From NCBI RefSeq assembly GCF_000407145.1, contig NZ_KE136473.1:972489-1036488 (forward strand): a stretch of DNA of 64,000 nt, in the 5' to 3' direction. The notes beneath the pieces were generated by a model. It worked only from the letters and a program-made list of their open reading frames with translations, ran no database searches and was not told where the DNA came from. A program made the translations under genes and the position numbers. Each line of letters begins with the position of its first letter. Within the stretch, counting starts at the first letter, position 1. Origin of the DNA: Enterococcus caccae ATCC BAA-1240. GTDB lineage: Bacteria; Bacillota; Bacilli; Lactobacillales; Enterococcaceae. This document shows positions 1 through 9,154 of this stretch, one piece after another.

Positions 1-1616
1 CGATTGAATTACTAGCTGTAGATTATGGTATGGAGCCACAAGAAAAAGTTCAAGTAGATGTCGCTGATATCGATAAATTCTTCGAACCAGAAGCATTAGT
101 TGAAGAAAATCTTGTAACTCGCCCACCCGTTGTGACAATTATGGGACACGTTGACCATGGTAAAACAACGCTTCTAGATACATTACGTAATTCACGCGTA
201 ACTTCAGGTGAAGCAGGTGGTATTACGCAACATATCGGTGCCTACCAAATTGATATCGATGGCAAGCCAATTACTTTCTTGGATACACCAGGACATGCTG
301 CGTTTACAAGTATGCGTGCTCGTGGAGCAGGTATCACAGATATTACGATCTTAGTTGTCGCAGCTGATGACGGTGTAATGCCACAAACAGTAGAAGCGAT
401 TAACCATGCTAAAGCAGCAGAAGTGCCAATTATCGTTGCAGTTAACAAAGTAGATAAACCAGGTGCTAACCCTGATCACGTAAAACAAGAATTAAGTGAA
501 CATGGCTTAATTCCTGAAGAATGGGGTGGAGATACAATCTTCGTAAATATTTCAGCGAAATTCAACCAAAACATTGAAGAATTATTAGAAAACATTCTTT
601 TAATTGCTGAAGTAGAAGACTTGAAAGCAGATCCAACACAACGTGCGATCGGTACAGTGATCGAAGCCCGTTTAGATAAAGGAAAAGGTCCTGTTGCTAC
701 ATTACTTGTTCAACAAGGTTCATTACGAGTTGGAGATCCGATCGTTGTCGGAAATACATTTGGACGTGTCCGTGTTATGACCAATGACCTTGGCCGTCGT
801 GACAAAGCAGTAGGTCCAGCAACACCAGTTGAAATCACTGGTTTGAATGATGTGCCCCAAGCAGGCGATCGTTTTGTAGTCTTTGAAGATGAAAAAACAG
901 CTCGTCAAGCAGGTGAAGAACGTGGCAAACGTGCCGTTCTAGAACAACGTTCATCAAACAATCGTGTAACATTAGACAACTTATTTGAAAGTCTAAAAGA
1001 AGGCGAATTGAAAGATGTTAACGTGATTATCAAAGCTGATGTACAAGGCACAGCAGAAGCGTTAGCGGCAAGCTTACAAAAAATCGAAGTTGCTGGCGTT
1101 CGTGTGAAAATCGTTCACTCGGCAGTTGGAGCTATCAATGAAAGTGATGTAACACTTGCTGCAGCAAGTAATGCGATCATTATTGGTTTTAACGTTCGTC
1201 CGACACCTCAAGCGAAACAACAAGCCGAGCAAGAAGAAGTGGATATTCGTTTACACCGTATCATCTATAAAGCAATTGAAGAAATCGAAACAGCGATGAA
1301 AGGGATGCTAGATCCTGAATTTGAAGAGAAAATTACAGGTCAAATGACGGTTCGTGAACTTTATAAAGTATCTAAAGTTGGAACAATCGCTGGTTGTTAC
1401 GTAACCGAAGGCTCTATCCGCCGTGATAGTGGTGTACGTGTGATTCGTGATGGTATCGTGATCTTTGAAGGCAAACTAGCTAGCTTGAAACGTTTCAAAG
1501 ACGATGCTAAAGAAGTAAAACTTGGCTTTGAATGTGGTGCTATGGTTGAAAACTTCAACGATCTTAAAGTAGATGATGTTATCGAAGGCTTTGTTATGGA
1601 AGAAATCAAACAATAA
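1..1616 (+). CDS. infB: Translation initiation factor IF-2 (C-terminal part, 5' truncated by window)
   Basis: This GTPase brings initiator fMet-tRNA to the 30S subunit and promotes subunit joining. The frame is open from base 3, so the N-terminal part lies outside the window and the ATG at 30 is internal. The GTPase motifs are visible: G1 [10 protein letters not shown]3 DTPGH, G4 NKVD and G5 SAK. They are followed by the domain II beta-barrel ([20 protein letters not shown]) and the C-terminal fMet-tRNA-binding region ending EEIKQ. rbfA follows after 33 bp, the usual nusA-infB-rbfA order of Firmicutes. The identification is secure. Confidence 0.98.
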   Translation, partial: IELLAVDYGMEPQEKVQVDVADIDKFFEPEALVEENLVTRPPVVTIMGHVDHGKTTLLDTLRNSRVTSGEAGGITQHIGAYQIDIDGKPITFLDTPGHAAFTSMRARGAGITDITILVVAADDGVMPQTVEAINHAKAAEVPIIVAVNKVDKPGANPDHVKQELSEHGLIPEEWGGDTIFVNISAKFNQNIEELLENILLIAEVEDLKADPTQRAIGTVIEARLDKGKGPVATLLVQQGSLRVGDPIVVGNTFGRVRVMTNDLGRRDKAVGPATPVEITGLNDVPQAGDRFVVFEDEKTARQAGEERGKRAVLEQRSSNNRVTLDNLFESLKEGELKDVNVIIKADVQGTAEALAASLQKIEVAGVRVKIVHSAVGAINESDVTLAAASNAIIIGFNVRPTPQAKQQAEQEEVDIRLHRIIYKAIEEIETAMKGMLDPEFEEKITGQMTVRELYKVSKVGTIAGCYVTEGSIRRDSGVRVIRDGIVIFEGKLASLKRFKDDAKEVKLGFECGAMVENFNDLKVDDVIEGFVMEEIKQ

Positions 1617-1649
1617 TAACAAATAAAAATAGAGAGAAGGAGAAACAGT

Positions 1650-1997
1650 ATGGCAAATTATCGTGACCGCCGAGTAGGCCAAGAGATTATGCGTGAAATC
1701 AATGATATATTGAGAAAACGTGTTAGAGACCCACGTGTGCAAGATATTACGATTACGGATGTTCGCGTAACAGGTGATCTACAGCAAGCAACGATTTATT
1801 ACAGTTTGTTATCTGATCTAGCTTCTGATCACCAAAAAGCGCAACAAGGATTGGATAAAGCCAAAGGATTGATCCGTAAAGAATTAGGTCAACGTTTAAC
1901 ATTGTATAAAACACCTGAACTGATTTTTGTAAAAGATGAATCCGTGCAATATGGTAATCATATTGATGAATTGATTCGTAAATTGAATCAAGAATAG
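1650..1997 (+). CDS. rbfA: 30S ribosome-binding factor A
   Basis: RbfA is a small KH-like protein that binds the 30S subunit during late maturation of the 16S 5' region. The protein is 115 aa, the normal length, and begins [17 protein letters not shown]. The typical [21 protein letters not shown] strand region is present. A strong site (agagagaaggag) precedes the ATG. It is cotranscribed with infB, and the strong terminator just downstream closes the operon. Confidence 0.97.
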   Translation: MANYRDRRVGQEIMREINDILRKRVRDPRVQDITITDVRVTGDLQQATIYYSLLSDLASDHQKAQQGLDKAKGLIRKELGQRLTLYKTPELIFVKDESVQYGNHIDELIRKLNQE

Positions 1998-2000
1998 AAA

Positions 2001-2045
2001 AAAGAAAGTATCTTCTTATTAAAAAGAAGATACTTTCTTTTTTAT
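2001..2045 (+). terminator. Intrinsic terminator after rbfA
   Basis: Perfect inverted repeat with arms of about 17 bp (left arm starts at 2001, right arm ends at 2040) and a short A-rich loop, running into a T tract. It begins four bases after the rbfA stop codon. Confidence 0.93.
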
Positions 2046-2110
2046 TTAGATCATATTGTTGTTTTATATACTTTATGTATACTATATTTAATAATGAAAG
2101 GAGGAATTAG

Positions 2111-2938
2111 ATGATGAAAAAGAGTCGCAAATGGTTGATAGGTGTTGGGATGTTATCTTTGTTTGGCTTGGGTATTTTAGTTGGTAAATATGGAGAAGCG
2201 GATGAGAAAAAAGTTTATATACCATCTGCAGGAATTCGTGAACAAGTAATTAAAGAGATCAGTCATAGCGAAGAAAATAATAATGTAGAGAATGAATTGC
2301 CGACATCAACGCACTTGGCGCAAATAAAAGAAGATCATATCATTTTTTCAAATCAATATGAAGAATCCACTTCCCTAGAGGGACTTCAAGAAATTAAAGA
2401 TGTTAAAGGGATATCGTTATTGATGTTTAATAACATTATAGATTATCGACCTCTTGGTGGGATGGAAAATTTACAATATATTCAGTTATATTATTTTCCT
2501 GATACTGAAGACCCAGTTAGTAAAAAAGCTGTAGATGTTTCATTTGTGAAAAATCTTAAGAAATTAAGAATTTTTGATGGGGGCGTATTACCTGTTTTAG
2601 ATTTAACCCCCTTTCAATGAATTGAACAATGTTGAACAACTAAATATGAGTGGAGAAGTTGATGGAATGACTCCAATTGCTGTTTCGAAAAAAATAGAAG
2701 TGCAATTGTTGGAAATCCCGTAACGTATTCAAAACAATTCAATAATGCTGTTTTAAATGTTAAAGCTTATAATGTCGAAGGTGCAGAAATGCCCGTTACT
2801 GTTTCAGGTAATAACTTTTTTGTAAGTGATATTGAATCGGAAACCAACAAGTTTACTTTTGAAATTAATAAGGTGGATTCTAAAAACGAGTATATTAATC
2901 ATTTTATTCGCTATACTGCTCCATTAAACTGGTACTAA
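2111..2938 (+). pseudogene. Leucine-rich-repeat exported protein, frame broken twice
   Basis: The first frame (2111-2620, 169 aa) starts after a strong site (gaaaggagg), with a membrane-spanning N-terminus (WLIGVGMLSLFGLGILVG). It continues into internalin-like leucine-rich repeats (LEGLQEI, NLQYIQL, NLKKLRI). It stops just after a run of five C at 2607-2611. Removing one C carries the frame on as LTPFNELNNVEQLNMSG. A second shift lies at the run of seven A (2688-2694); adding one A gives IVGNPVTYSKQFNNAVLNV and reads to the stop at 2936-2938 in the original frame. The two indels compensate, so an intact protein would be about 275 aa with a C-terminal Ig-like part. Real decay, phase variation or sequencing error in homopolymers are all possible. 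Confidence 0.75.
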
Positions 2939-3011
2939 GTTGATACAATATACCATCATGTAGATCGCTTTAAAGAACTGCCACGTAAAAGCTTATTAAC
3001 TGGACTTTTAT

Positions 3012-3069
3012 AAAAAGTCGATTTTGGATAATGATTCTGTTGTTAGACCCAAAAGTTAGACTTTTTTTA
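3012..3069 (+). terminator. Probable terminator after the LRR gene
   Basis: Imperfect stem: the AAAAAGTCGATTTTGG arm at 3012-3027 pairs with an arm at 3049-3065 that runs into a T tract. The 70 bp between the LRR stop codon and this hairpin hold no recognisable gene. Confidence 0.6.
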
Positions 3070-3231
3070 TTATGCTAAAATAATTCAGTTATTTTGTAAT
3101 GTACTTATTCTTTTGTAACCATATTGAAAGAAACTGTAATACTTTTATCAATCAAATCAATGAGATATATGCTATTATATTGTAGTATAGGACTGAATCG
3201 AGAAACTGTTGATAAAAATGGAGGGTTAATA

Positions 3232-4488
3232 GTGAAGAAAAAGAATTTATCATTACTAATCGTTGGCTTAGTCACAATTGGAGCGACTGTGGCACCAATT
3301 AGTTCTTTCGCCGAAACAACTGATAAAAAAATAGAACAACAAGATAAAGAAATTTCGGCATTGAAAGAGAAACAAAAGGGAGTAACGGCACAAATTAGCT
3401 CATTAGAAGAAGAAATTTCTTCGATTTTTGATGAAGGAGTTTCGCTTAATAAACAAAAAACAGAATTAACCAAAGAATCTGAACAACTAAAAAAAGACAT
3501 TGCTGCACTAGATGTGCGAATCAATAAACGAACAGAAGCAATTCAAAAACAAGGAAGAAATGTTCAAGTAAATGGACAAGGGACTCAAATTCTGGATATG
3601 CTTTTAAATTCAGAATCGATTTCAGATGCAGTCGGACGAGTTCAAGCTATTTCTTCAATTTTAACGGCGAATAATGATTTAGTGAAACAACAAAAAGAAG
3701 ACAAAAAACTTGTTGAAACGAAAAAAACGAACATCCAAACTAATTTAGCATCTATAGAAGAAGCGACTGCTCAACTTGAACAAGAAAAAGAAAATCTAGT
3801 TGCCAAACAAGCAGAGTTGAATGTGTTAAAAGCGGAAGTTGATTCTAAAACATCAGGTGCTGAAAGTTCAAAAAATGCATTGTTGAAACAACAACAAGAA
3901 GCATTAAAAGCACAACTTGAAACGGAAGCGAAAAAGAAAGAAGCCAAAAAAGTTGAAACTGTTAAATCTGATGCTTCAAAAGTAGCAGAAAAAACAACAG
4001 CTGAGAGTGAAACGGCTAATAGTGCAACTACAGCACCATCTAATAGTGGTGAGACCAACGAATCAATTGATACTCCTAGCGGTGGGAACAATGCTGGTAA
4101 TCAAGAAACTACTGGTCCATCAGAAAAACCTGTTGATCCAGTCACACCACCTGTTACGTCTGGTGATGCAACATTCCAAGCTCTAAATTCTTTACGGGCG
4201 GCTCATGGATTGAATCCTGTGAGTTGGGATGCAGGACTTGCTGCTGCAGCTAGCAGCCGCGCGTCAATCATGCAGGATTTGCAAGTACCATCAGATCATT
4301 GGAACAGAGGAGACGAAGTGATTGCGTTTATGTTTGCACCAGGTAACTCTGTCATCATGGCATGGTATAATGAAACAAACATGACATCGCCATCTGGAAC
4401 TGGTCATCGCGATTGGGAATTAAATCCTGGTATGACACGTGTTGGATTTGGATACGCAGGTGACGTAATTGTGGGTCACTCTGCCTAA
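3232..4488 (+). CDS. Secreted coiled-coil protein with C-terminal CAP/SCP domain (SalB-like)
   Basis: A 418-aa exported protein. I chose GTG 3232 because GGAGGG lies seven bases upstream and the product then begins with a classic signal peptide (VKKKNLSLLIVGLVTIGA, cleavage near SSFA-ET). The upstream in-frame ATG at 3124 has no binding site. Residues about 30-240 form a long coiled coil of the type in peptidoglycan-hydrolase-associated proteins. A Ser/Thr/Pro-rich linker follows, then a CAP/SCP domain (LNSLRAAHGLNPVSWDAGLA, SDHW, GHRDW). This architecture matches the enterococcal SagA-like protein SalB, tied in the literature to stress and cell-envelope integrity. The family match is firm; orthology to salB is likely but not proven from sequence alone. 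Confidence 0.88.
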   Translation: MKKKNLSLLIVGLVTIGATVAPISSFAETTDKKIEQQDKEISALKEKQKGVTAQISSLEEEISSIFDEGVSLNKQKTELTKESEQLKKDIAALDVRINKRTEAIQKQGRNVQVNGQGTQILDMLLNSESISDAVGRVQAISSILTANNDLVKQQKEDKKLVETKKTNIQTNLASIEEATAQLEQEKENLVAKQAELNVLKAEVDSKTSGAESSKNALLKQQQEALKAQLETEAKKKEAKKVETVKSDASKVAEKTTAESETANSATTAPSNSGETNESIDTPSGGNNAGNQETTGPSEKPVDPVTPPVTSGDATFQALNSLRAAHGLNPVSWDAGLAAAASSRASIMQDLQVPSDHWNRGDEVIAFMFAPGNSVIMAWYNETNMTSPSGTGHRDWELNPGMTRVGFGYAGDVIVGHSA

Positions 4489-4531
4489 AAAAGCTCTATT
4501 AAAAGAAATTCATTTTGAATTAATAAAAGGA

Positions 4532-4576
4532 ACATGAAGCAAAACGTCATAATTTGTTTTGCTTCATGTTTTTTTG
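4532..4576 (+). terminator. Intrinsic terminator after the CAP protein gene
   Basis: Perfect 14-bp arms (ACATGAAGCAAAAC and its complement) with a 10-base loop, followed by seven T. Confidence 0.94.
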
Positions 4577-4714
4577 CCTTTGCTCAAGACAATTCATTTT
4601 AAATGTCAGTTTTGTCGATTCTGTCAGTCGCTGTTAAATCCCGTTTTTTAAAAATGAATTTTAGCTAGCTTCTATGCTATAATATATAAGTTAATAATCT
4701 AATGGAGGAAAACA

Positions 4715-5635
4715 ATGGACGGTATTTTACCTTTATGGAAAGAAGCAGGCATGACGAGTCATGACTGTGTTTTTAAACTAAGGAAAATTTTACATACGAA
4801 AAAAGTTGGTCATGGTGGGACACTTGATCCAGATGTATCTGGTGTATTACCCATTTGCATCGGTAAAGGAACTAAAGTAATTGAATATATGGTGGATTCT
4901 GGCAAGACTTATGAGGGGGAGATCACCCTTGGTTTTTCTACAACAACAGAAGATGCCAGTGGGGAAATGGTTGAACAAGTTACTCTTGCTACCCCGTATT
5001 CAAAAGACGAAATCGACGCTGCGATGCAAACGATGCAGGGCGAAATCACTCAAATTCCGCCAATGTTTTCAGCAGTCAAAGTCAATGGCAAACGTCTTTA
5101 TGAATATGCTAGAAATGGCGAGGCAGTCGAACGCCCGGTCAGAAAAGCAATGATTTATTCTTTTGAACGAACAAGTGAACCAGAATTTGACAAAGCAAAA
5201 GGAACGCAAAGCTGGCGCTTTAAAGTGGTGTGTGGTAAAGGGACGTATGTCCGGACGTTATCTGTAGATACAGGGCTTGTTTTAGGTGTTCCAGCACACA
5301 TGTCTGATTTAACTCGCACTGCAAGTGGTGGTTTGACAGCAGAACAATGTCTGACGTTAGCACAAGTTGCGGAGATAATGGAACAAGATAGGATCGCTGA
5401 AACGTTATTACCGATTGAAACAGCGATTGAACATTTCCCGCGAATCAATATATCTACTGAATTATATCAAAAAGTTAAAAATGGTGTTCGTTTGACTCCA
5501 ACGGAATTATCTCTAAAAGAAATGCCGAAAGATTTAGTCGCGCTATTTTATCAAGACCAAGTTGTGAGTTTATATATGGCACATCCAACAAAGCAGAATG
5601 TATTAAAACCTAGCAAGGTATTAAGAAATAATTAA
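4715..5635 (+). CDS. truB: tRNA pseudouridine(55) synthase TruB
   Basis: This enzyme converts U55 in the T loop of nearly all tRNAs to pseudouridine. The protein is 306 aa. The catalytic-Asp motif GGTLDPDVSGVLPI is near residue 35, and KTYEGEITLG, PPMFSAVKVNGKRLYEYAR and the CGKGTYVRTL strand follow in family order. The ATG has a good site (atggagg). An extended -10 (TGCTATAAT) lies about 35 bp upstream. ribF follows after 17 bp, the standard Firmicutes truB-ribF pair. Confidence 0.97.
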   Translation: MDGILPLWKEAGMTSHDCVFKLRKILHTKKVGHGGTLDPDVSGVLPICIGKGTKVIEYMVDSGKTYEGEITLGFSTTTEDASGEMVEQVTLATPYSKDEIDAAMQTMQGEITQIPPMFSAVKVNGKRLYEYARNGEAVERPVRKAMIYSFERTSEPEFDKAKGTQSWRFKVVCGKGTYVRTLSVDTGLVLGVPAHMSDLTRTASGGLTAEQCLTLAQVAEIMEQDRIAETLLPIETAIEHFPRINISTELYQKVKNGVRLTPTELSLKEMPKDLVALFYQDQVVSLYMAHPTKQNVLKPSKVLRNN

Positions 5636-5652
5636 TAGAAAGAAGTTTTATC

Positions 5653-6588
5653 ATGCAAATCATTCCAATCCGACATCCATATACCACAGATCAAATCCCA
5701 CCAGATGAAGTTGTTATGGTATTAGGCTTTTTTGATGGTGTTCATCGTGGACACCAAAAAGTAATCGAAACAGGTAAAAAAATTGCACAAAAAAAGGGCT
5801 TAAAATTAGCCGTAATGACGTTCAATCAACATCCATCTATCGTTTTTCAAAAAGTTTTACCTGAAAACATGAAGTACTTGAATAGTTTAGAACAAAAGGA
5901 ACGATTGATGGAAGGCCAAGGGGTAGATATTTTATATGTGATTGAATTTACGTCTGCTTTTGCCCATTTAGCGCCACAAGAATTTGTGGATCAATATATT
6001 GTTGGTCTTCATGCAAAAGTTGCCGTTTCGGGCTTTGATTATACCTATGGACCTAAAGACATCGCAGATGTTGCTCATTTACCGGTGTATGCCAAAGATC
6101 GTTTTGAGGTTGCTACTGTAAGCAAAGAAGAATTAGGTGGTACAAAAATCAGTTCAACACGGATTCGTGAGTTGATGGAACATGGTAGAATGGAAGATGT
6201 TACTGAATTATTAGGCTATGTCTATGAAACAGATGGTACAGTCGTTCATGGGGATGCCAGAGGTCGTTTGTTAGGATTTCCAACTGCCAATATCAAAGTG
6301 AAAAGCACTGTGCGTTTACCTAGAATCGGTGTCTATGCGGTGAAAATTAAAGTCGGTGACACTTGGCATATTGGTATGGGGTCAATCGGTCATAATGATA
6401 CGTTTGGTGACGGTCGTGATCTTACAGTAGAAGTATATATTTTAGATTTTCATCAAGATATTTATGGTGAGCAAGTTACTGTTCGCTGGAATCATTATTT
6501 ACGTGATCAAGTTAAATTTGATGGAGCTGAGAGTTTGATTGTACAACTTAAACAAGATGAACGAGATACAGTTGACTACTTTTTGTAA
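5653..6588 (+). CDS. ribF: Bifunctional riboflavin kinase / FAD synthetase
   Basis: RibF phosphorylates riboflavin to FMN and adenylylates FMN to FAD. The protein is 311 aa. The N-terminal nucleotidyltransferase domain has VLGFFDGVHRGHQ and the signature GGTKISSTRIRE. The C-terminal riboflavin kinase domain shows HGDARGRLLGFPTANI and the catalytic-strand region DLTVEVYILDF. It is cotranscribed with truB and followed by a terminator. Confidence 0.97.
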   Translation: MQIIPIRHPYTTDQIPPDEVVMVLGFFDGVHRGHQKVIETGKKIAQKKGLKLAVMTFNQHPSIVFQKVLPENMKYLNSLEQKERLMEGQGVDILYVIEFTSAFAHLAPQEFVDQYIVGLHAKVAVSGFDYTYGPKDIADVAHLPVYAKDRFEVATVSKEELGGTKISSTRIRELMEHGRMEDVTELLGYVYETDGTVVHGDARGRLLGFPTANIKVKSTVRLPRIGVYAVKIKVGDTWHIGMGSIGHNDTFGDGRDLTVEVYILDFHQDIYGEQVTVRWNHYLRDQVKFDGAESLIVQLKQDERDTVDYFL

Positions 6589-6629
6589 AAAATTTTCAGA
6601 CGTTTCTTTTCGGGCTAAGTGTTAAAAAT

Positions 6630-6678
6630 AAGCTAAATAAACAGCGAAACGTTTGAAAGCTGCTTATTTAGCTTTTTT
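6630..6678. terminator. Terminator between ribF and the convergent LysR gene
   Basis: Stem of AAGCTAAATAA-ACAGC with GCTG-C-TTATTTAGCTT (one bulge), followed by six T on the plus strand. The A-rich left flank means it could also serve the minus-strand LysR gene ending at 6762. Confidence 0.8.
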
Positions 6679-6761
6679 AGTTAAAAGAGTAATAACACTA
6701 TATCCTTTTAAGGATGGTTCACCTTGACTACTCTGACAGAATTGTTCCCAAGTAATAAAAA

Positions 6762-7655
6762 TTAGTGAAATGAGGGATTAGTAAATAAGGATATTGTTTG
6801 TTTTAATTGCGTGCTCATATACTTATTTTTAAGGTAATAAATGGACATCGTCCTCATCGGAAGGCTTTTGTGATTGATTGCAGTAATATTTAAAGCATCT
6901 AAGTGGCCTTCTAAGTATTGTGGAACAATGGAGAAGGAATTCGAATTGCTGACCATATAAAGGATTAATTCAGTTGTATCAACTTGAATGTCATGTTGTT
7001 GAGACCGTGTAGGAAAGTTCTCCTGCATCCAATCGTAAATTATTTTTGTTTCAAGAAATCGTTGATTAAAAAAAACAAAAGGATAATCGTCAAATAAATC
7101 TAACGTAATAGTTGCATGTTCTAAAAGTGGATGGTCACGTCGAACGATCAATTGATACTCATTTGAATAAATGTCGAGTTTATGAATGGTTGATGGACTA
7201 TTGCTTATAGATGGACCAATCCCGATATCAGATTCTAATGTAGTGAGTGAATTGAAAATATTATCTGAAATAATTGTGTTTACTTTTAGTTGTTTGTACT
7301 CGTGAAATAGGGTAGACAGGGTATCATTTAATTTAAATTCTAGATCATTTAAAAAAAGTGAGACATTGATTGTAGTTGAAATAGAGCCCTCTGTGGATGA
7401 AAGGTCGTTTATCTCCTCCTGAATATAAAACATTTCTTGTTTGATCCGCCAACAATGGGTTTCTAAAATTTTACCAGCAGGAGTGAGCTGGCAGGTGGAA
7501 CCATTTCTTAAAAAGAGAGCCGTTCCAAATTCATCTTCAAGGTTCTTTATTTGTTTACTCAGTGCAGCTTGTGAAATTCCAAGTGAATTACTTGCTCTGG
7601 TAAATTGTTTTTGTTCGCAGAGTGCTAAAAAATAATTTAAATGTAATAGTTCCAT
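6762..7655 (-). CDS. LysR-family transcriptional regulator (copy 1)
   Basis: A 297-aa LysR-type regulator. The N-terminal winged helix-turn-helix reads MELLHLNYFLALCEQKQFTR, then ASNSLGISQAALSKQIKNLE. The rest is a periplasmic-binding-protein-like effector domain. I chose ATG 7655 because AAAGGAGG precedes it at ideal spacing; a longer frame to 7673 would overlap that site. It lies 26 bp downstream of a second LysR gene on the same strand, with a near-parallel N-terminus, so the two are probably a duplicated, cotranscribed pair. The regulated genes and effector are unknown, and no metabolic operon lies beside it. Confidence 0.88.
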   Translation of the reverse strand: MELLHLNYFLALCEQKQFTRASNSLGISQAALSKQIKNLEDEFGTALFLRNGSTCQLTPAGKILETHCWRIKQEMFYIQEEINDLSSTEGSISTTINVSLFLNDLEFKLNDTLSTLFHEYKQLKVNTIISDNIFNSLTTLESDIGIGPSISNSPSTIHKLDIYSNEYQLIVRRDHPLLEHATITLDLFDDYPFVFFNQRFLETKIIYDWMQENFPTRSQQHDIQVDTTELILYMVSNSNSFSIVPQYLEGHLDALNITAINHKSLPMRTMSIYYLKNKYMSTQLKQTISLFTNPSFH

Positions 7656-7681
7656 TGTTTTTCCTCCTTTCAATAGAACGC

Positions 7682-8563
7682 TTAAAAGATAAATTGAAGT
7701 TGCGAAATTAAATATTCATGTGTTTTCGAAAGCTGACTATTTGAAGAATAGCCAATGGAAATATTTCTAAAAGGTCCATCTATTATTTCAACAGAAGTAA
7801 TATCTAAATAAGTAGGAAGTGAATCTGCTAATGAATAAGGGAGAAATGCTACACCAAAATCTTGATCAACTAAATTTAAGATAGAAATGGTTGATGGCAG
7901 TTCATAAATAAGATTGTTTTTAAGTTCTGGCTGATTCGACTCGATCCATGAATCAATTATTTTTTTTTCATAGATTTGGTTTGAATAATTGATTAGAGGC
8001 AGAGTTTGCAAATGACTCGCTGATAATTCGCTCAAATCTGCCAGCTTATTTTTGATACTAGTGAAAACGACATAAGATTCAGAAAAAATCAATTCACTCG
8101 TAATAGTGGCATTTTCATCTGATAAAATACCAATTGCAATATCGATTTCTTTGTTTTCAAGCATTCCTTCTAAATCATTGTAATACCCATAATCAAGTGA
8201 GACAGATGGATAAGATCGATGAAAACTCGTTAAGGATCGAGCAATCAAATAATCTGTATCGGCCAAATTAGTGCCAATTCTGATTGTTGCTGTTTCTCCA
8301 GTATGGACAAGTAAGTCGATTGCAGTGACTGCCTTATCCAATTCCTGAAAAATTGTCTCTCCTCGTTTTTTTAAAACCAAACCTTCAGGTGTTAAGGTGT
8401 TGTTTCCATAATCTCTTGTTATTAATTGAGCGTTTAGTTCCTGTTCTAATTCTCGAATATGAGTGCTTAAATAAGGCTGTGAAATATCCAACTCCTCAGA
8501 AGTTTTTGTAAAACTCTTGTTTTTACATAATGCTAAAAAATAGTCTAAGTGTTTTAGTTTCAT
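7682..8563 (-). CDS. LysR-family transcriptional regulator (copy 2)
   Basis: A 293-aa LysR-type regulator beginning MKLKHLDYFLALCKNKSFTK, with the HTH TSEELDISQPYLSTHIRELE and a full effector-binding domain. The start is supported by gaaggagatgag upstream. It is the promoter-proximal member of the tandem LysR pair. A plausible promoter on the minus strand (TTGATC, 16-bp spacer, TATAAT) lies at 8647-8674. Its target is unknown. The nearest divergent gene is mgtA, but a magnesium riboswitch already explains mgtA control. Confidence 0.88.
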   Translation of the reverse strand: MKLKHLDYFLALCKNKSFTKTSEELDISQPYLSTHIRELEQELNAQLITRDYGNNTLTPEGLVLKKRGETIFQELDKAVTAIDLLVHTGETATIRIGTNLADTDYLIARSLTSFHRSYPSVSLDYGYYNDLEGMLENKEIDIAIGILSDENATITSELIFSESYVVFTSIKNKLADLSELSASHLQTLPLINYSNQIYEKKIIDSWIESNQPELKNNLIYELPSTISILNLVDQDFGVAFLPYSLADSLPTYLDITSVEIIDGPFRNISIGYSSNSQLSKTHEYLISQLQFIF

Positions 8564-8646
8564 TTTCTCATCTCCTTCACACTGTTAAAACCTAACCTTA
8601 TATCAAGATAAAATAAGTTTTACTGAAATAGTACTTTTTTTGAAAA

Positions 8647-8674
8647 ATTATATAAAAAATTAATAGTAGATCAA
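8647..8674 (-). promoter_or_regulatory. Probable promoter of the LysR pair
   Basis: On the minus strand, TTGATC (complement of 8669-8674), a 16-bp spacer and TATAAT (complement of 8647-8652), about 85 bp before the LysR start at 8563. Assigned by pattern only. Confidence 0.5.
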
Positions 8675-8684
8675 ATGAAAAGGA

Positions 8685-8730
8685 AAAGGCTCCTTCAACT
8701 GGTGATAGCAAACCAATTGAAGGAGCCTTT
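8685..8730. repeat. Inverted repeat 1 in geneless region
   Basis: Arms of 19 bp (AAAGGCTCCTTCAACTGGT and its near complement, one mismatch) around an 8-base loop. The right arm ends TTT, and a smaller 7-bp repeat (TTATCAG/CTGATAA, 8729-8753) abuts it. It resembles a terminator, but no annotated gene ends here on the plus strand. Confidence 0.85.
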
Positions 8731-8880
8731 ATCAGCCTATTATACACTGATAAGAAACGATGAACTTTTTTGCTTCTACACTGTAAACAAACAATTTACT
8801 TCTTTAGTATAAATGTGAAGGGAACGTTAAACCATACCATTTTACTTATAGTGTCATTCTTTTTTTGATTCAAGGAGAAA

Positions 8881-8918
8881 ATAAATACCACTTCGTGGGA
8901 ATACGAAGTGGTATTTAT
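8881..8918. repeat. Inverted repeat 2 in geneless region
   Basis: Perfect 16-bp arms (ATAAATACCACTTCGT and its complement) with a 6-base loop and no T tract. An unused binding-site-like AAGGAGA lies just before the left arm. Function unknown. Confidence 0.88.
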
Positions 8919-8953
8919 CAGAGTTTACATTGTAAAAAAGGAGTATGGATATC

Positions 8954-8986
8954 TATATAAACGAAGTTGGGAAGTTCGTTTATATA
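8954..8986. repeat. Inverted repeat 3 in geneless region
   Basis: Perfect 12-bp arms (TATATAAACGAA and TTCGTTTATATA) with a 9-base loop. An outer TATCTAT/ATAGATA pair partly extends the symmetry. Function unknown. Confidence 0.85.
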
Positions 8987-9098
8987 ACTATCATATAGAT
9001 AAAAGGCAAAATAGACTATTCTATTTAAGTCATATCACTATTCGTTTAACGACGGTTATCAAATAAAGAGTGCAGGAACATTCAAAAAAAGTTATAGC

Positions 9099-9152
9099 AC
9101 TATCATTTTTTGGGACTATAAAATAATAATTTAAATCATTAGAATGATAGTG
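9099..9152. repeat. Inverted repeat directly before the M-box
   Basis: Perfect 10-bp arms (CACTATCATT at 9099-9108 and AATGATAGTG at 9143-9152) flank a 34-bp AT-rich segment containing TATAAA. It ends a few bases before the riboswitch, so it may bracket the mgtA promoter or be an operator. Confidence 0.6.
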
Positions 9153-9154
9153 TA

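Noticed and set aside
2939..3011. Possible transposase tail (frame reading HHVDRFKELPRKSLLTGLL)
   Set aside because: Only about 20 codons, no inverted repeats or other transposase sequence nearby, and I cannot tie it to a family.
8945..8998. 17-codon frame MDIYINEVGKFVYITII after AAAGGAG
   Set aside because: The site is only one base from the ATG and the frame is fully contained in inverted repeat 3, so its sequence is explained by the hairpin.
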